A stretch of DNA of 31,669 nucleotides from a virus. A program made the translations under genes and the position numbers. Below the pieces are notes generated by a model, which was not told the DNA's origin, searched no databases, and was given only the letters and a program-made list of their open reading frames with translations. Below, in pieces: positions 1 through 6,378 of this stretch. The stretch spans positions 1-31,669 of the IMG/VR virus record IMGVR_UViG_3300031787_000545, one strand, 5' to 3'. Numbering within the stretch: the stretch's first letter is position 1; every line of letters starts with the position of its first letter.

Positions 1-2
1 CC

Positions 3-284
3 TTGTTTGTTGTGTCACACCTAAAAAGGCCTGATGGCAAAGGCCACGAGGAAGGCGCCGCCACCAGCTTGTCACAATTGCGTGGCTCTGGTAGCATTGG
101 ACAATTGGCAGATATGGTGTTAGGCCTCGAACGTGCTGCTCAACATGAAGACCCTATTGAAAGGAATACTACTAGAGTGCGAGTCATAAAGAATCGTTAC
201 AGTGGCGAGACTGGTAAGGCCTGTGCTGTGCTCTATGACAAATACACTGGCCGCATGACCGAGATAAATGAGGCTTCACTATGA
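3..284 (+). CDS. T7 gp4-like DNA primase-helicase, C-terminal fragment
   Basis: This is the last 93 residues of a replicative helicase of the RecA/DnaB-type (T7 gp4) family; the gene starts left of the window. The protein unwinds DNA at the fork and, in full-length T7 gp4, also makes primers. The visible part has the stretch KGHEEG followed by LSQLRGSGSIGQLADM, a conserved polar segment before the end of the helicase core, then RVIKNRYSGETG and YDKYTGR, which match the T7 gp4 pattern (KAHEEG, LRGSGALRQLSD, ILKCRFTGDTG). T7 gp4 has an acidic tail after this point that binds the polymerase; here the protein stops soon after the core, so that tail is short. Whether a primase domain is present cannot be seen. 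The stop overlaps the next start by 4 nt. Confidence 0.85.
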   Translation: MFVVSHLKRPDGKGHEEGAATSLSQLRGSGSIGQLADMVLGLERAAQHEDPIERNTTRVRVIKNRYSGETGKACAVLYDKYTGRMTEINEASL

Positions 285-655
285 CTGACCTACGCAAAGC
301 AGCAGAGGCGGTGTTGGAAGCGTGGGGCTGGGATATTTCTGAGCCACGAAGAAAAATGTTTAGAGAAAGAATGGAAGCACTACGCCAAGCACTAGCGCAA
401 CCGGAGTCCTACAAATGGGAACCAGCAATAGTCCATAACTACAACCCTGACGGCACATTGCAAAGCATCAAAGTCAAACTGACACCGCAAAGCGACTGGT
501 TAGACTACGAGCCATTGAAGCGTGAATGGGTCGGGCTGACTGATGATGAAGTCTGGGAATTAGTTGATCAAAGCCTCAGTAAAAAATGGGGCTTTCTTGA
601 TGAACAGGCTTTTGCCAAAGCCATCGAAGCCAAACTAAAGGAGAAGAACACATGA
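281..655 (+). CDS. hypothetical protein with C-terminal REWxxLT module
   Basis: A 124-residue protein of unknown function. The N-terminal part is helical and charged; the C-terminal part reads KREWVGLTDDEVWELVD and ends in AKAIEAKLKEKNT. The same C-terminal design (NREWISLTEADIYELM, ending ARAIEAKLKEKNT) recurs in the gene at 873-1253, so the two are partial paralogues. The start ATG overlaps the helicase stop by 4 nt and the end overlaps the next gene by 4 nt, so this is one unit of a translationally coupled chain. REW-LT modules occur in many small phage proteins without known function; I do not assign one. Confidence 0.7.
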   Translation: MTDLRKAAEAVLEAWGWDISEPRRKMFRERMEALRQALAQPESYKWEPAIVHNYNPDGTLQSIKVKLTPQSDWLDYEPLKREWVGLTDDEVWELVDQSLSKKWGFLDEQAFAKAIEAKLKEKNT

Positions 656-656
656 C
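619..656 (+). repeat. 38-bp direct repeat, copy 1 (C-terminus + RBS + start codon)
   Basis: An exact 38-bp sequence that recurs at 1217-1254. It encodes the last 11 codons of the upstream gene (ending KLKEKNT), the Shine-Dalgarno site (AAAGGAG) and the ATG of the following gene. In both copies the downstream ORF begins at the ATG inside the repeat, yet the two downstream genes are unrelated. Confidence 0.95.
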
Positions 657-876
657 GCTGGAAGATATTGAAAAATATATTGCTCAATACGACAACAGAC
701 TTACCCCTACGTTATGTTTAGCCATTGCACAGGAAGCGGCAAGAAGAGAGCGTGAAGCAATAGCAATAGAAGTTTTACAGGGGACTAAAATGCCTATGCA
801 AAAAGATGTCCTTAAAATTGTACAAACAGAGCGTGACAGGCTATCAGTTGCTATTTGGCAAGGAGGGATTAAATGA
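652..876 (+). CDS. hypothetical small helical protein
   Basis: A 74-residue, mostly helical and charged protein with no family I recognise. The ATG follows AAGGAG at an 8-nt spacing; that RBS lies inside the 38-bp repeat at the end of the preceding gene. Both junctions are ATGA-type 4-nt overlaps. There is no signal peptide, membrane segment or cysteine motif. It belongs to the small-ORF cluster between primase-helicase and polymerase, a place where phages of this type carry variable accessory genes. Confidence 0.65.
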   Translation: MTLEDIEKYIAQYDNRLTPTLCLAIAQEAARREREAIAIEVLQGTKMPMQKDVLKIVQTERDRLSVAIWQGGIK

Positions 877-1253
877 ACAGAGATAGCCTTATCAAATTTG
901 CTAAAGAAGCTGATCGTGAATGGGACTGCGACAGAAATATGGTCGAGTGGTTAGAGTGTTTTGCTAGACTACTTGTTGATGAATACGGACGAATTTGCAT
1001 AGATCCAACAGACCTTTATCATTTTGCTGGTTGGCTAACAGCCAGAAATGGTGTGATGCAAGTTGGAAGAAGTTGCGACGCATCGCCAGTAGCTTCAGCT
1101 ACTAAAGAATATATTGAAACATATCCAGAGTATTTTAAAAATCGGGAATGGATTAGTCTTACTGAAGCAGACATCTATGAATTGATGGAGAACGAGGATG
1201 AATTTGACTTTGCCCGAGCCATCGAAGCCAAACTAAAGGAGAAGAACACATGA
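873..1253 (+). CDS. hypothetical protein, partial paralogue of the 281-655 gene
   Basis: A 126-residue acidic protein. The N-terminal two thirds are unlike the 281-655 product, but the C-terminus (NREWISLTEADIYELM to AIEAKLKEKNT) copies its design and the last 11 codons are identical in DNA. A good SD (AAGGAGG) stands 7 nt before the ATG. The stop overlaps the ATG of a 20-residue hydrophobic ORF. Function unknown. Confidence 0.7.
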   Translation: MNRDSLIKFAKEADREWDCDRNMVEWLECFARLLVDEYGRICIDPTDLYHFAGWLTARNGVMQVGRSCDASPVASATKEYIETYPEYFKNREWISLTEADIYELMENEDEFDFARAIEAKLKEKNT

Positions 1254-1254
1254 C
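1217..1254 (+). repeat. 38-bp direct repeat, copy 2
   Basis: Identical to 619-656. Here the ATG in the repeat opens a tiny membrane peptide (1250-1312) instead of the 74-residue protein that follows copy 1. Confidence 0.95.
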
Positions 1255-1312
1255 TGCAACAATTTTGGGTATACTAGCATTTGTGTCATCAATACTGAAA
1301 GGCCTGAAATGA
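1250..1312 (+). CDS. 20-residue hydrophobic membrane peptide
   Basis: Reading from the ATG in the 38-bp repeat gives 20 residues, MTATILGILAFVSSILKGLK, a single hydrophobic helix with a basic end. It has its own SD (AAGGAG) within the repeat, overlaps the preceding stop by 4 nt and the following start at 1309 by 4 nt. That perfect fit into the coupled chain argues that it is translated. At 20 residues it is just long enough to span a membrane. Role unknown; phage miniproteins of this type can modulate lysis or exclusion, but nothing here proves either. Confidence 0.5.
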   Translation: MTATILGILAFVSSILKGLK

Positions 1313-1584
1313 TAGAGAACTGGTCATCAGCAAAGGTCAATGCTTATCTTGAAGACAAAGATAAAGAGATTGACCAGCTACACGAAGAGATTAGGATTTT
1401 GACAGAGCAGCGTGACGATGAAGAGGCACGAGTCAAGATCTATGTAAAGTTTCTGTGGTCGCTGCTACACCCTGAAGAACTGGGGTGGGCAGTGTCTCAG
1501 GAAGTAAGAAAGTTGGCTAAAGAAACCTTAATCAAAACAGGAGAGTTTTATGAAACAGTCGGAACTGAAACTAAAATTGGATAA
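1309..1584 (+). CDS. hypothetical coiled-coil protein
   Basis: A 91-residue protein. Residues about 10-45 (LEDKDKEIDQLHEEIRILTE) have a heptad-like pattern predicting a coiled coil; the rest is a mixed helical segment. It starts with a 4-nt overlap on the 20-residue peptide, and its last 35 bases overlap the next gene in another frame. No catalytic motif or membrane helix. Similar small Glu/Lys coiled-coil ORFs are common in phage early regions. Confidence 0.65.
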   Translation: MIENWSSAKVNAYLEDKDKEIDQLHEEIRILTEQRDDEEARVKIYVKFLWSLLHPEELGWAVSQEVRKLAKETLIKTGEFYETVGTETKIG

Positions 1585-1807
1585 CTACATCGGCTTTGAT
1601 GATGATGGCTACCTGGAGTGCTCGGTATTTCTAGGCAACGGCGATGACCCAATCATCAATGAAAAGTTTTCGATGAAAGACATCGTCAAAGAGTTTATTG
1701 ATGTTCGATCAAGCAAGTTGGGCTTTGATAAGATGTATGACCAGCAGCGTGATATGGTCATCAAGACCTTAGAAAAGTCTATTGAGGCTCTCAAGAAAGC
1801 TGCATGA
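1550..1807 (+). CDS. hypothetical acidic protein
   Basis: An 85-residue protein with a beta-like N-terminal half (GFDDDGYLECSVFLGNGDD) and a helical C-terminal half (MVIKTLEKSIEALKKAA). The ATG follows an AGGAG site at a 6-nt spacing and lies inside the previous gene (35-nt overlap). Its stop overlaps the ATG of the next gene by 4 nt. No family recognised. Confidence 0.65.
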   Translation: MKQSELKLKLDNYIGFDDDGYLECSVFLGNGDDPIINEKFSMKDIVKEFIDVRSSKLGFDKMYDQQRDMVIKTLEKSIEALKKAA

Positions 1808-1950
1808 GCGCTTGGTTGATTATCGTCACAGGCATGATATACGCCTACATTGCTGTGGAGCAAGGCATCAAAGGCAACACAGCAATGTTGGTCGTATACG
1901 GTGGCTATGCCTTTTCTAACATCGGTCTTTACTTAATGGCGACAAAATGA
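1804..1950 (+). CDS. 48-residue two-helix membrane protein
   Basis: MSAWLIIVTGMIYAYIAVEQ begins a 48-residue protein with two hydrophobic helices (about residues 3-17 and 27-44) joined by a short polar turn (EQGIKGNT), consistent with a helical hairpin in the inner membrane. It sits between two ATGA overlaps (1804-1807 and 1947-1950). Proteins of this look and size are frequent in T7-like and other small phages of aquatic bacteria, but I know no assigned function. Confidence 0.65.
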   Translation: MSAWLIIVTGMIYAYIAVEQGIKGNTAMLVVYGGYAFSNIGLYLMATK

Positions 1951-2024
1951 CTATCATACCGTTTCTGTGGTTAATGCTGGCTACGATACTGTTTGCACTG
2001 TGGAGGTCCTATGGTGAAGGTTAG
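1947..2024 (+). CDS. 25-residue membrane peptide
   Basis: The ATG overlaps the preceding stop (ATGA) and opens 25 residues starting MTIIPFLWLMLATILFALWR, one hydrophobic helix followed by RSYGEG. It ends 14 nt inside the next gene, which starts at 2011. The SD of that next gene (GGAGG) lies in its coding sequence. Third miniature membrane ORF in about 800 bases. Confidence 0.45.
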   Translation: MTIIPFLWLMLATILFALWRSYGEG

Positions 2025-2256
2025 TGGTGTCCCCTATGAAGTAACACTATCGCCTTGGAATCCTTTAGACTACATTAAAACAAAGGAGCAGCTTGATGAA
2101 TATGTTTCTGCCTACACTGCAGAACTTGAGCGTGAAAATGCTATGATGAGAGCACGGATGGACAGACTAGAGAATGAACTTAGAATCTCAGACGAGTTAG
2201 TTAATTGCCTGAACATCGAAGTTATAAATCTGAGGATGAAAAATGACCCCAATTAG
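2011..2256 (+). CDS. hypothetical coiled-coil protein
   Basis: An 81-residue protein. I place the start at ATG 2011, not an earlier in-frame TTG (1993), because GGAGG at 2002-2006 gives a 4-nt-spaced SD. Residues about 20-75 (AYTAELERENAMMRARMDRL) form a strongly predicted coiled coil, with the N-terminal 20 residues beta-like (KVSGVPYEVTLSPWNP). It overlaps the following gene by 14 nt. Function unknown. Confidence 0.65.
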   Translation: MVKVSGVPYEVTLSPWNPLDYIKTKEQLDEYVSAYTAELERENAMMRARMDRLENELRISDELVNCLNIEVINLRMKNDPN

Positions 2257-2449
2257 TGTATCATCAGCGATGAACAAGAATGGTGTATTGACACTGTACA
2301 TACTTATGGACGATGGAACAATTCTGAAAAAGGCAGAAGATGAAACAAGATGGCAGCAGATCGATGCTATTCCTGGACATAGAGACGAACAGCAAAGCCA
2401 GCCAAATTTGGTTAGCAGTGACAAAGGACGCAAGAAGCGGGGAAGTTAG
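2243..2449 (+). CDS. hypothetical protein overlapping the polymerase start
   Basis: A 68-residue ORF that starts 14 nt before the end of the preceding gene and runs 110 nt into the DNA polymerase gene in another frame. Its first 40 residues (VLTLYILMDDGTILKKA, then RWQQIDAIPG) look like a real beta-hairpin fold with a Trp. The last 30 residues lie inside polymerase coding sequence and are low in hydrophobics (QSQPNLVSSDKGRKKRGS). It fills an otherwise empty gap of about 85 bases and has the coupled-chain start, so I keep it with moderate confidence. Confidence 0.5.
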   Translation: MTPISVSSAMNKNGVLTLYILMDDGTILKKAEDETRWQQIDAIPGHRDEQQSQPNLVSSDKGRKKRGS

Positions 2450-4058
2450 ATGTCATCACAAGGCAGACACTTTATTAAAAATGTTAGAGGCCAAGCCGTT
2501 GTTAGTGGCACACAACGGAATAGGATTCGATTACCCAGTATTGAACAGGCTATGGAATACGAAGATAGTTCCATCGATGTGCATAGATACCCTGGTCATG
2601 TCAAGACTGATGAACCCAAACCGAGAAGGAGGCCACAGTCTAAAAGAGTGGGCTACGAAGTTAGGAACAAAAAAGATTGATTACAGCCGTGTGTGGCACC
2701 GGATCAATAAAAAGCCTTATGACAAAAACAGTTCTGAGGCGTTTGATAATCCGCACATGGCGCTGCTTGAGAAATACTGCCGCAGAGACACAGATGTACT
2801 GGAGAAGGTTTACTATAAACTTTTAGAGGAACAGAAACAATATGACTTCTCAAAAGACTCAGTCGAACTTGAACACCAAGTCGCAGTCATCATCGCAAAG
2901 CAAGAGCGAAACGGCTTTAAATTCGATATGCCTAACGCTATGGTCCTATTGGCAAGCCTTAAAGATAAAATGGCTTCAATTGAGGCATCCTTACATAGCA
3001 TCTTTCCGCCAATCGTTACCGAGCGAATTAGTACAAAAACAGGAAAGAGACTTAAAGACGATGTCGAAATCTTTAACCCCGGCTCACGGCAACAAATCGC
3101 AAAAAGGCTCATCGAAAAAGGCTGGTCCCCGAAAAAGCACACAGAAAAAGGCCAAGTGATAGTTGATGAATCCACTCTTGCAGGCGTTGATATTCCAGAA
3201 GCCAAGGCAATCGCAGAGTATTTACTCATACAGAAACGGGTGGCTCAGATTGAGTCATGGATTGATGCTACGGCAGAGGACGGACGGATTCACGGTAAGG
3301 TCATCACCAACGGAGCAGTCACAGGCAGAATGACACACAGTAGCCCAAATATGGCTCAGGTGCCTTCGGTAGGATCAGAGTATGGTGCAGAGTGTCGTAG
3401 TCTCTTCACCGTACCACGAGGCTATAAACTCGTTGGCTGTGACGCTGCATCGTTAGAACTTAGGATGTTAGCCCATTACATGAAGGATAAAGAATATGCT
3501 AGAGAAATCGTTGAAGGTGACGTCCACACCAAAAACCAAACTGCAGCGGGTCTTCAAACACGAGCGCAAGCGAAGACATTCATCTACGCTTTACTATACG
3601 GGGCAGGACCTGCCAAGATCGGGAAAATTGTTGGTGGTTCGGCAACGCACGGCCAGAAACTCATCGATACTTTTCTTCGGAACACGCCGTCTTTGCAACG
3701 CCTTCGCAAAACGGTTGACAAGCTATCGCTACAGGGGACTTTACCAGGTCTTGACGGTAGGAAACTACACATTCGCTCCGCACACGCAGCACTTAACACG
3801 CTACTACAGGGCGCTGGTGCGATAGTGATGAAGAAGGCACTGGTCTTGCTTGATACTGAACTTAGACGGTACAAGTTAGATGCTCGTTTCGTAGTTAATG
3901 TGCATGATGAGTTCCAGCTAGAGGTAAAGGAAGAACACGCACAAAAAGTAGGGGAATTAGCAGTTGACAGTATCCGCAAAGCTGGTGTAGCATTGCAGAT
4001 GAGGTGTCCATTGGACGGTGAATACAAGATTGGAGATAATTGGTGTCAGACGCATTAG
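2340..4058 (+). CDS. T7-like family A DNA polymerase with 3'-5' exonuclease domain
   Basis: Replicative DNA polymerase of 572 residues (T7 gp5 has 704). Exonuclease domain: DIETN with D13 and E15, HNGIGFDYPVL near residue 58, and YCRRD near 145-149, the three exo motifs of the DEDDy type, so proofreading should be intact. Polymerase motif A is VGCDAASLELRML (catalytic Asp near 368), motif B is RAQAKTFIYALLYG (about 408-422) and motif C is VNVHDEF (about 518-524). ATG 2340 has AAGG upstream; an internal ATG at 2364 aligns with the T7 start and is possible. It lies between the helicase and SSB, the expected replisome context. The thumb insertion that binds thioredoxin in T7 is not obvious, which may explain the shorter length. 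Confidence 0.95.
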   Translation: MKQDGSRSMLFLDIETNSKASQIWLAVTKDARSGEVRCHHKADTLLKMLEAKPLLVAHNGIGFDYPVLNRLWNTKIVPSMCIDTLVMSRLMNPNREGGHSLKEWATKLGTKKIDYSRVWHRINKKPYDKNSSEAFDNPHMALLEKYCRRDTDVLEKVYYKLLEEQKQYDFSKDSVELEHQVAVIIAKQERNGFKFDMPNAMVLLASLKDKMASIEASLHSIFPPIVTERISTKTGKRLKDDVEIFNPGSRQQIAKRLIEKGWSPKKHTEKGQVIVDESTLAGVDIPEAKAIAEYLLIQKRVAQIESWIDATAEDGRIHGKVITNGAVTGRMTHSSPNMAQVPSVGSEYGAECRSLFTVPRGYKLVGCDAASLELRMLAHYMKDKEYAREIVEGDVHTKNQTAAGLQTRAQAKTFIYALLYGAGPAKIGKIVGGSATHGQKLIDTFLRNTPSLQRLRKTVDKLSLQGTLPGLDGRKLHIRSAHAALNTLLQGAGAIVMKKALVLLDTELRRYKLDARFVVNVHDEFQLEVKEEHAQKVGELAVDSIRKAGVALQMRCPLDGEYKIGDNWCQTH

Positions 4059-4240
4059 ACGAATTACCAGAGCCGGACACAGCAATTCTTATTGCCGTTG
4101 TGGACAAAGAGGTTCATGTGGCGTATTCTAAGAACCTGGAAAGTAAATTTGATGATTTGCTTGACATTTTAGATACTGCTGCTATGATGGTGGCTGAAGA
4201 GCAAAAGAAGAAGTTAGACCCTAGTATCAAAATTCATTGA
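4043..4240 (+). CDS. hypothetical small acidic protein (GTG start)
   Basis: A 65-residue acidic protein (MSDALDELPEPDTAILIAVV...) with a beta-like first half and a helical second half rich in Asp, Glu and Lys. GGAG at 4032-4035 is 7 nt from GTG 4043, which I prefer over the TTG one codon earlier. It overlaps the polymerase stop by 16 nt. No family recognised; it is followed after 17 nt by the SSB gene. Confidence 0.6.
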   Translation: MSDALDELPEPDTAILIAVVDKEVHVAYSKNLESKFDDLLDILDTAAMMVAEEQKKKLDPSIKIH

Positions 4241-4257
4241 CCTAAAAGGAGAATCAG

Positions 4258-4677
4258 ATGAATGATGTAGCAAAACCAGTGAAGGTTAAAGCCACAGTCA
4301 TGTGGTGCTTTCACAATAAAATCAATTCAATGGCTAAAAGATACACAATTGATTTATGTAATCTTTCGCCGAACGCTGTAAAAGCGATTGAATCTTTGGG
4401 ACTTAGTGTTAGTAAGCGCGAAGATAAGCCAGAGAAAGGCTTCTTCATTACTTGTAAGAGCACAATCCCATTTGAAATATTCGATTCCAGTGGCAATGAT
4501 TTAAAAGATGTTGCCATTGGTAACGGATCTACGGCTACGGCTGTAGTTGGTCTTTATGAGTGGAAATATGAACGTAAAGTTGGACTATCTCCCTCATTAA
4601 AGAAGTGTATCATAGATAGTTTGGTGACCTACGATGCGAATAATGCAGAAGAGGTTGATGAAGAAGAAGCGCTGTAA
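4258..4677 (+). CDS. single-stranded DNA-binding protein, gp2.5-like
   Basis: A 139-residue protein that I assign to the gp2.5/DUF2815-like phage SSB group. Diagnostic features are the central strand FDSSGNDLKDVAIGNGS, the following strand pair ending in a hydrophobic YEW/YERKVGLSPSL segment, the closing IIDSLVTYD, and an acidic tail (NNAEEVDEEEAL). In T7 the acidic tail of gp2.5 contacts the polymerase and helicase. T7 gp2.5 is 232 residues, so this is a short version. A strong SD (AAAGGAG) precedes the ATG. The position right after the polymerase supports the role. The acidic end lacks the terminal Phe of T7 gp2.5 and ends in Leu. Confidence 0.7.
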   Translation: MNDVAKPVKVKATVMWCFHNKINSMAKRYTIDLCNLSPNAVKAIESLGLSVSKREDKPEKGFFITCKSTIPFEIFDSSGNDLKDVAIGNGSTATAVVGLYEWKYERKVGLSPSLKKCIIDSLVTYDANNAEEVDEEEAL

Positions 4678-4697
4678 ACATAACCGAAAGGATAATT

Positions 4698-4856
4698 ATG
4701 TACGTTATTAAGTTTAATGGTCGTAAAGTATCACTGAAGGCATTCTCGGGACTGACTAAGTATGAGCAGGCTCGTAATGCACTGCGTAAATATCTGCGAA
4801 GCAAAGGACTGAGCCGTATCCACGGACAACTCGGTTACTCCATCTCGCGGGTATAA
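4698..4856 (+). CDS. hypothetical small basic protein
   Basis: A 52-residue, Arg/Lys-rich protein (MYVIKFNGRKVSLKAFSGLT...). An N-terminal beta hairpin is followed by an amphipathic basic helix (YEQARNALRKYLRSK). AAAGGA lies 5 nt before the ATG. Its net positive charge and place between SSB and exonuclease would suit nucleic-acid binding, but that is inference only. Confidence 0.6.
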   Translation: MYVIKFNGRKVSLKAFSGLTKYEQARNALRKYLRSKGLSRIHGQLGYSISRV

Positions 4857-4859
4857 TCA

Positions 4860-5537
4860 ATGATCGCACTTGTTGATGGCGACATTATCGCTTATACAAT
4901 CGCTGCTGGATGCGAGGACTATGACGATAAGACTGCTATCAGCAAGTGCTCTGAATACCTTGAAGACCTCGTATACATTCATGCTGGTTGTGACGATGCT
5001 GATGGCTGGCTCACAGGTTATCAGAATTTTCGTACAACAGTAGCCAAGACACAGCCTTACAAAGGCACCAGAACACAAGAAAAGCCTAAGCACTTAGAGT
5101 TACTTAGGACATACCTAAATACCGCCTGGAAGTTTGGAATAGAACAGTATCAAGAAGCTGATGATGCCATCGGCATTGCTGCTTATTCGCTGGACCCTGA
5201 AGAGTATGTTATCTGCACCACCGACAAAGATTTGAATATGATTCGCGGATGGCATTACAACTTCAGAAAGAATGAAAAGTTTTGGGTTGATGAAGACGAC
5301 ACACTGTACACCTTTTATATGCAAGTGCTGACTGGTGATCGTGTTGATAATGTGCCTGGCCTGAAAGGCATTGGGCCTAAGAAGGCAGAAAAGATTTTAA
5401 AAGGCTGTAAAACTGAAGATGAGTTGTATGCCGCTGTACTTAAAGCATACGATAATGATGAAACTTACTTAGAAGAGCAGGCAACTTTGCTATGGATACG
5501 AAGAAAACCAAATCAGGTCTGGAAAAAGCCCCGATAG
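4860..5537 (+). CDS. 5'-3' exonuclease (FEN/PolI-type flap nuclease)
   Basis: A 225-residue metal-dependent 5' nuclease. It opens with VDGDIIAY (D6, D8), has QEADDAIG (E99, D101, D102), CTTDKDL (D122, D124) and then the helix-two-turn-helix DNA-binding segment GDRVDNVPGLKGIGPKKA (159-176), in the order of the PIN/FEN superfamily. In T7-like phages the exonuclease (gp6) removes primers and degrades host DNA. The ATG is 3 nt after the preceding stop. The C-terminal 46 nt overlap the next gene. All metal ligands expected by eye are present. Confidence 0.92.
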   Translation: MIALVDGDIIAYTIAAGCEDYDDKTAISKCSEYLEDLVYIHAGCDDADGWLTGYQNFRTTVAKTQPYKGTRTQEKPKHLELLRTYLNTAWKFGIEQYQEADDAIGIAAYSLDPEEYVICTTDKDLNMIRGWHYNFRKNEKFWVDEDDTLYTFYMQVLTGDRVDNVPGLKGIGPKKAEKILKGCKTEDELYAAVLKAYDNDETYLEEQATLLWIRRKPNQVWKKPR

Positions 5538-5830
5538 TTTATGTTGAATGGGTTGATGCCGTAGCCGATGCAGGATGGCAAGAAGGCGTCAAGACAGAGA
5601 TACATCGGTGCTTTAGCATCGGTTGGATTGTGTCAGAGTCAGACGATGCCATCTGTGTTGCTAACACAGTCAGCATGGACTCCAGCAACTCCAGAATGCA
5701 CATACCGAAGTCGTGGATTAAAACTAGGAAGGAAATCGACATTGAAGCCATCATCAGCGAAAGCAAAGGGAAGAGTTCTACAGCAGGTAGTAAGAGACCT
5801 TATAATCGCAAAGTTCGCTCTGGAGCCTGA
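5492..5830 (+). CDS. hypothetical conserved phage protein
   Basis: A 112-residue protein. The core (VYVEWVDAVADAGWQE, then HRCFSIGWIVSESDDAICVA) is beta-rich and resembles small conserved proteins found beside nucleases in many podoviruses and siphoviruses; no activity is known to me. The C-terminal 30 residues are basic and disordered (KGKSSTAGSKRPYNRKVRSGA) and overlap the start of the nuclease gene by 89 nt. It also overlaps the exonuclease by 46 nt, so it is squeezed from both sides. Confidence 0.7.
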   Translation: MDTKKTKSGLEKAPIVYVEWVDAVADAGWQEGVKTEIHRCFSIGWIVSESDDAICVANTVSMDSSNSRMHIPKSWIKTRKEIDIEAIISESKGKSSTAGSKRPYNRKVRSGA

Positions 5831-6092
5831 TGATGTTCGTTCAGTTAGCATGGGCGTGTCGGGGGAAGACCTGCTTCTTAGTCCAGCAGCCAGACGGAAG
5901 CTACCAATCAGTGTGGAATGCAAGTCCAGAGCAAGCATCTCAGTATATGGACATTATCAACAAGCGAAGGACAACTGTAGAGGATACGAGCCAGTGCTCG
6001 TCATCAAGCAAAACAGAGATAAGCCCTTGGTTGTGGTAGACTGTGATTATTTTTTTGAACTGTTAAGGAGAGTAAGCAATGACAACGTATAG
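5742..6092 (+). CDS. PD-(D/E)XK nuclease, Holliday-junction-resolvase-like (TTG start)
   Basis: A 116-residue protein starting MKPSSAKAKGR. I chose TTG 5742 because AGGAAGGA at 5726-5733 is an excellent SD at 8 nt; an upstream in-frame ATG (5568) would add 58 residues that only shadow the neighbouring gene. The fold signature is an N-terminal helix with KGRVLQ, then SMGVSGEDLLLSP (acidic ligand), then ISVECK (E-x-K catalytic strand) and a hydrophobic VLVIKQNRDKPLVVVD strand pair. This fits the PD-(D/E)XK family used by phages to resolve branched DNA, the job of T7 gp3. The 89-nt overlap with the preceding gene is large but both frames look protein-like. Confidence 0.75.
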   Translation: MKPSSAKAKGRVLQQVVRDLIIAKFALEPDDVRSVSMGVSGEDLLLSPAARRKLPISVECKSRASISVYGHYQQAKDNCRGYEPVLVIKQNRDKPLVVVDCDYFFELLRRVSNDNV

Positions 6093-6378
6093 ATTCATCT
6101 ACGAAGGCCAAGAGTTTGATGACAGGTTTGACAGTCCGTTTCCGTCCGAGACAGTGATTGAGGCACGGCATGACTTTGGTCCTGACCAGCCTTGGCATCC
6201 GATTCTGTGGCAGTTCTGCCGCTTCCTTGAGCACGTTGGCTTTGAAGGTGTACGCCAGAAAGTTAAGATTGATGGCGACCTCAATGAGTGTTTATTCCAG
6301 CGTTACTTTGAAGAGAAGCGGTACACTGAAGAAGATATTAAGGACTACTACGATGCGCTGAATGAGGATGCCGAATGA
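6079..6378 (+). CDS. hypothetical acidic protein
   Basis: A 99-residue acidic protein (MTTYRFIYEGQEFDDRFDSP...). It combines an N-terminal beta strand region with two helices rich in aromatic residues (WHPILWQFCRFLEHVGF; EEDIKDYYDALNED). AAGGAGAG precedes the ATG. It overlaps the nuclease by 14 nt and the exonuclease-like gene by 4 nt. No function known. Confidence 0.65.
   Translation: MTTYRFIYEGQEFDDRFDSPFPSETVIEARHDFGPDQPWHPILWQFCRFLEHVGFEGVRQKVKIDGDLNECLFQRYFEEKRYTEEDIKDYYDALNEDAE

Noticed and set aside
2813-3229. 138-residue - strand ORF within the polymerase
   Set aside because: Antisense shadow of the palm domain of the polymerase, with no RBS or neighbour on that strand.
5568-5741. 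In-frame extension of the nuclease gene back to ATG 5568
   Set aside because: The extra residues only mirror the 112-aa gene in another frame and have no SD, while TTG 5742 has a near-perfect one.
5830-6039. A 69-residue + strand ORF inside the nuclease gene
   Set aside because: It lies wholly within the PD-(D/E)XK gene and its residues (clusters of Ser and Lys) look like a frame shadow.
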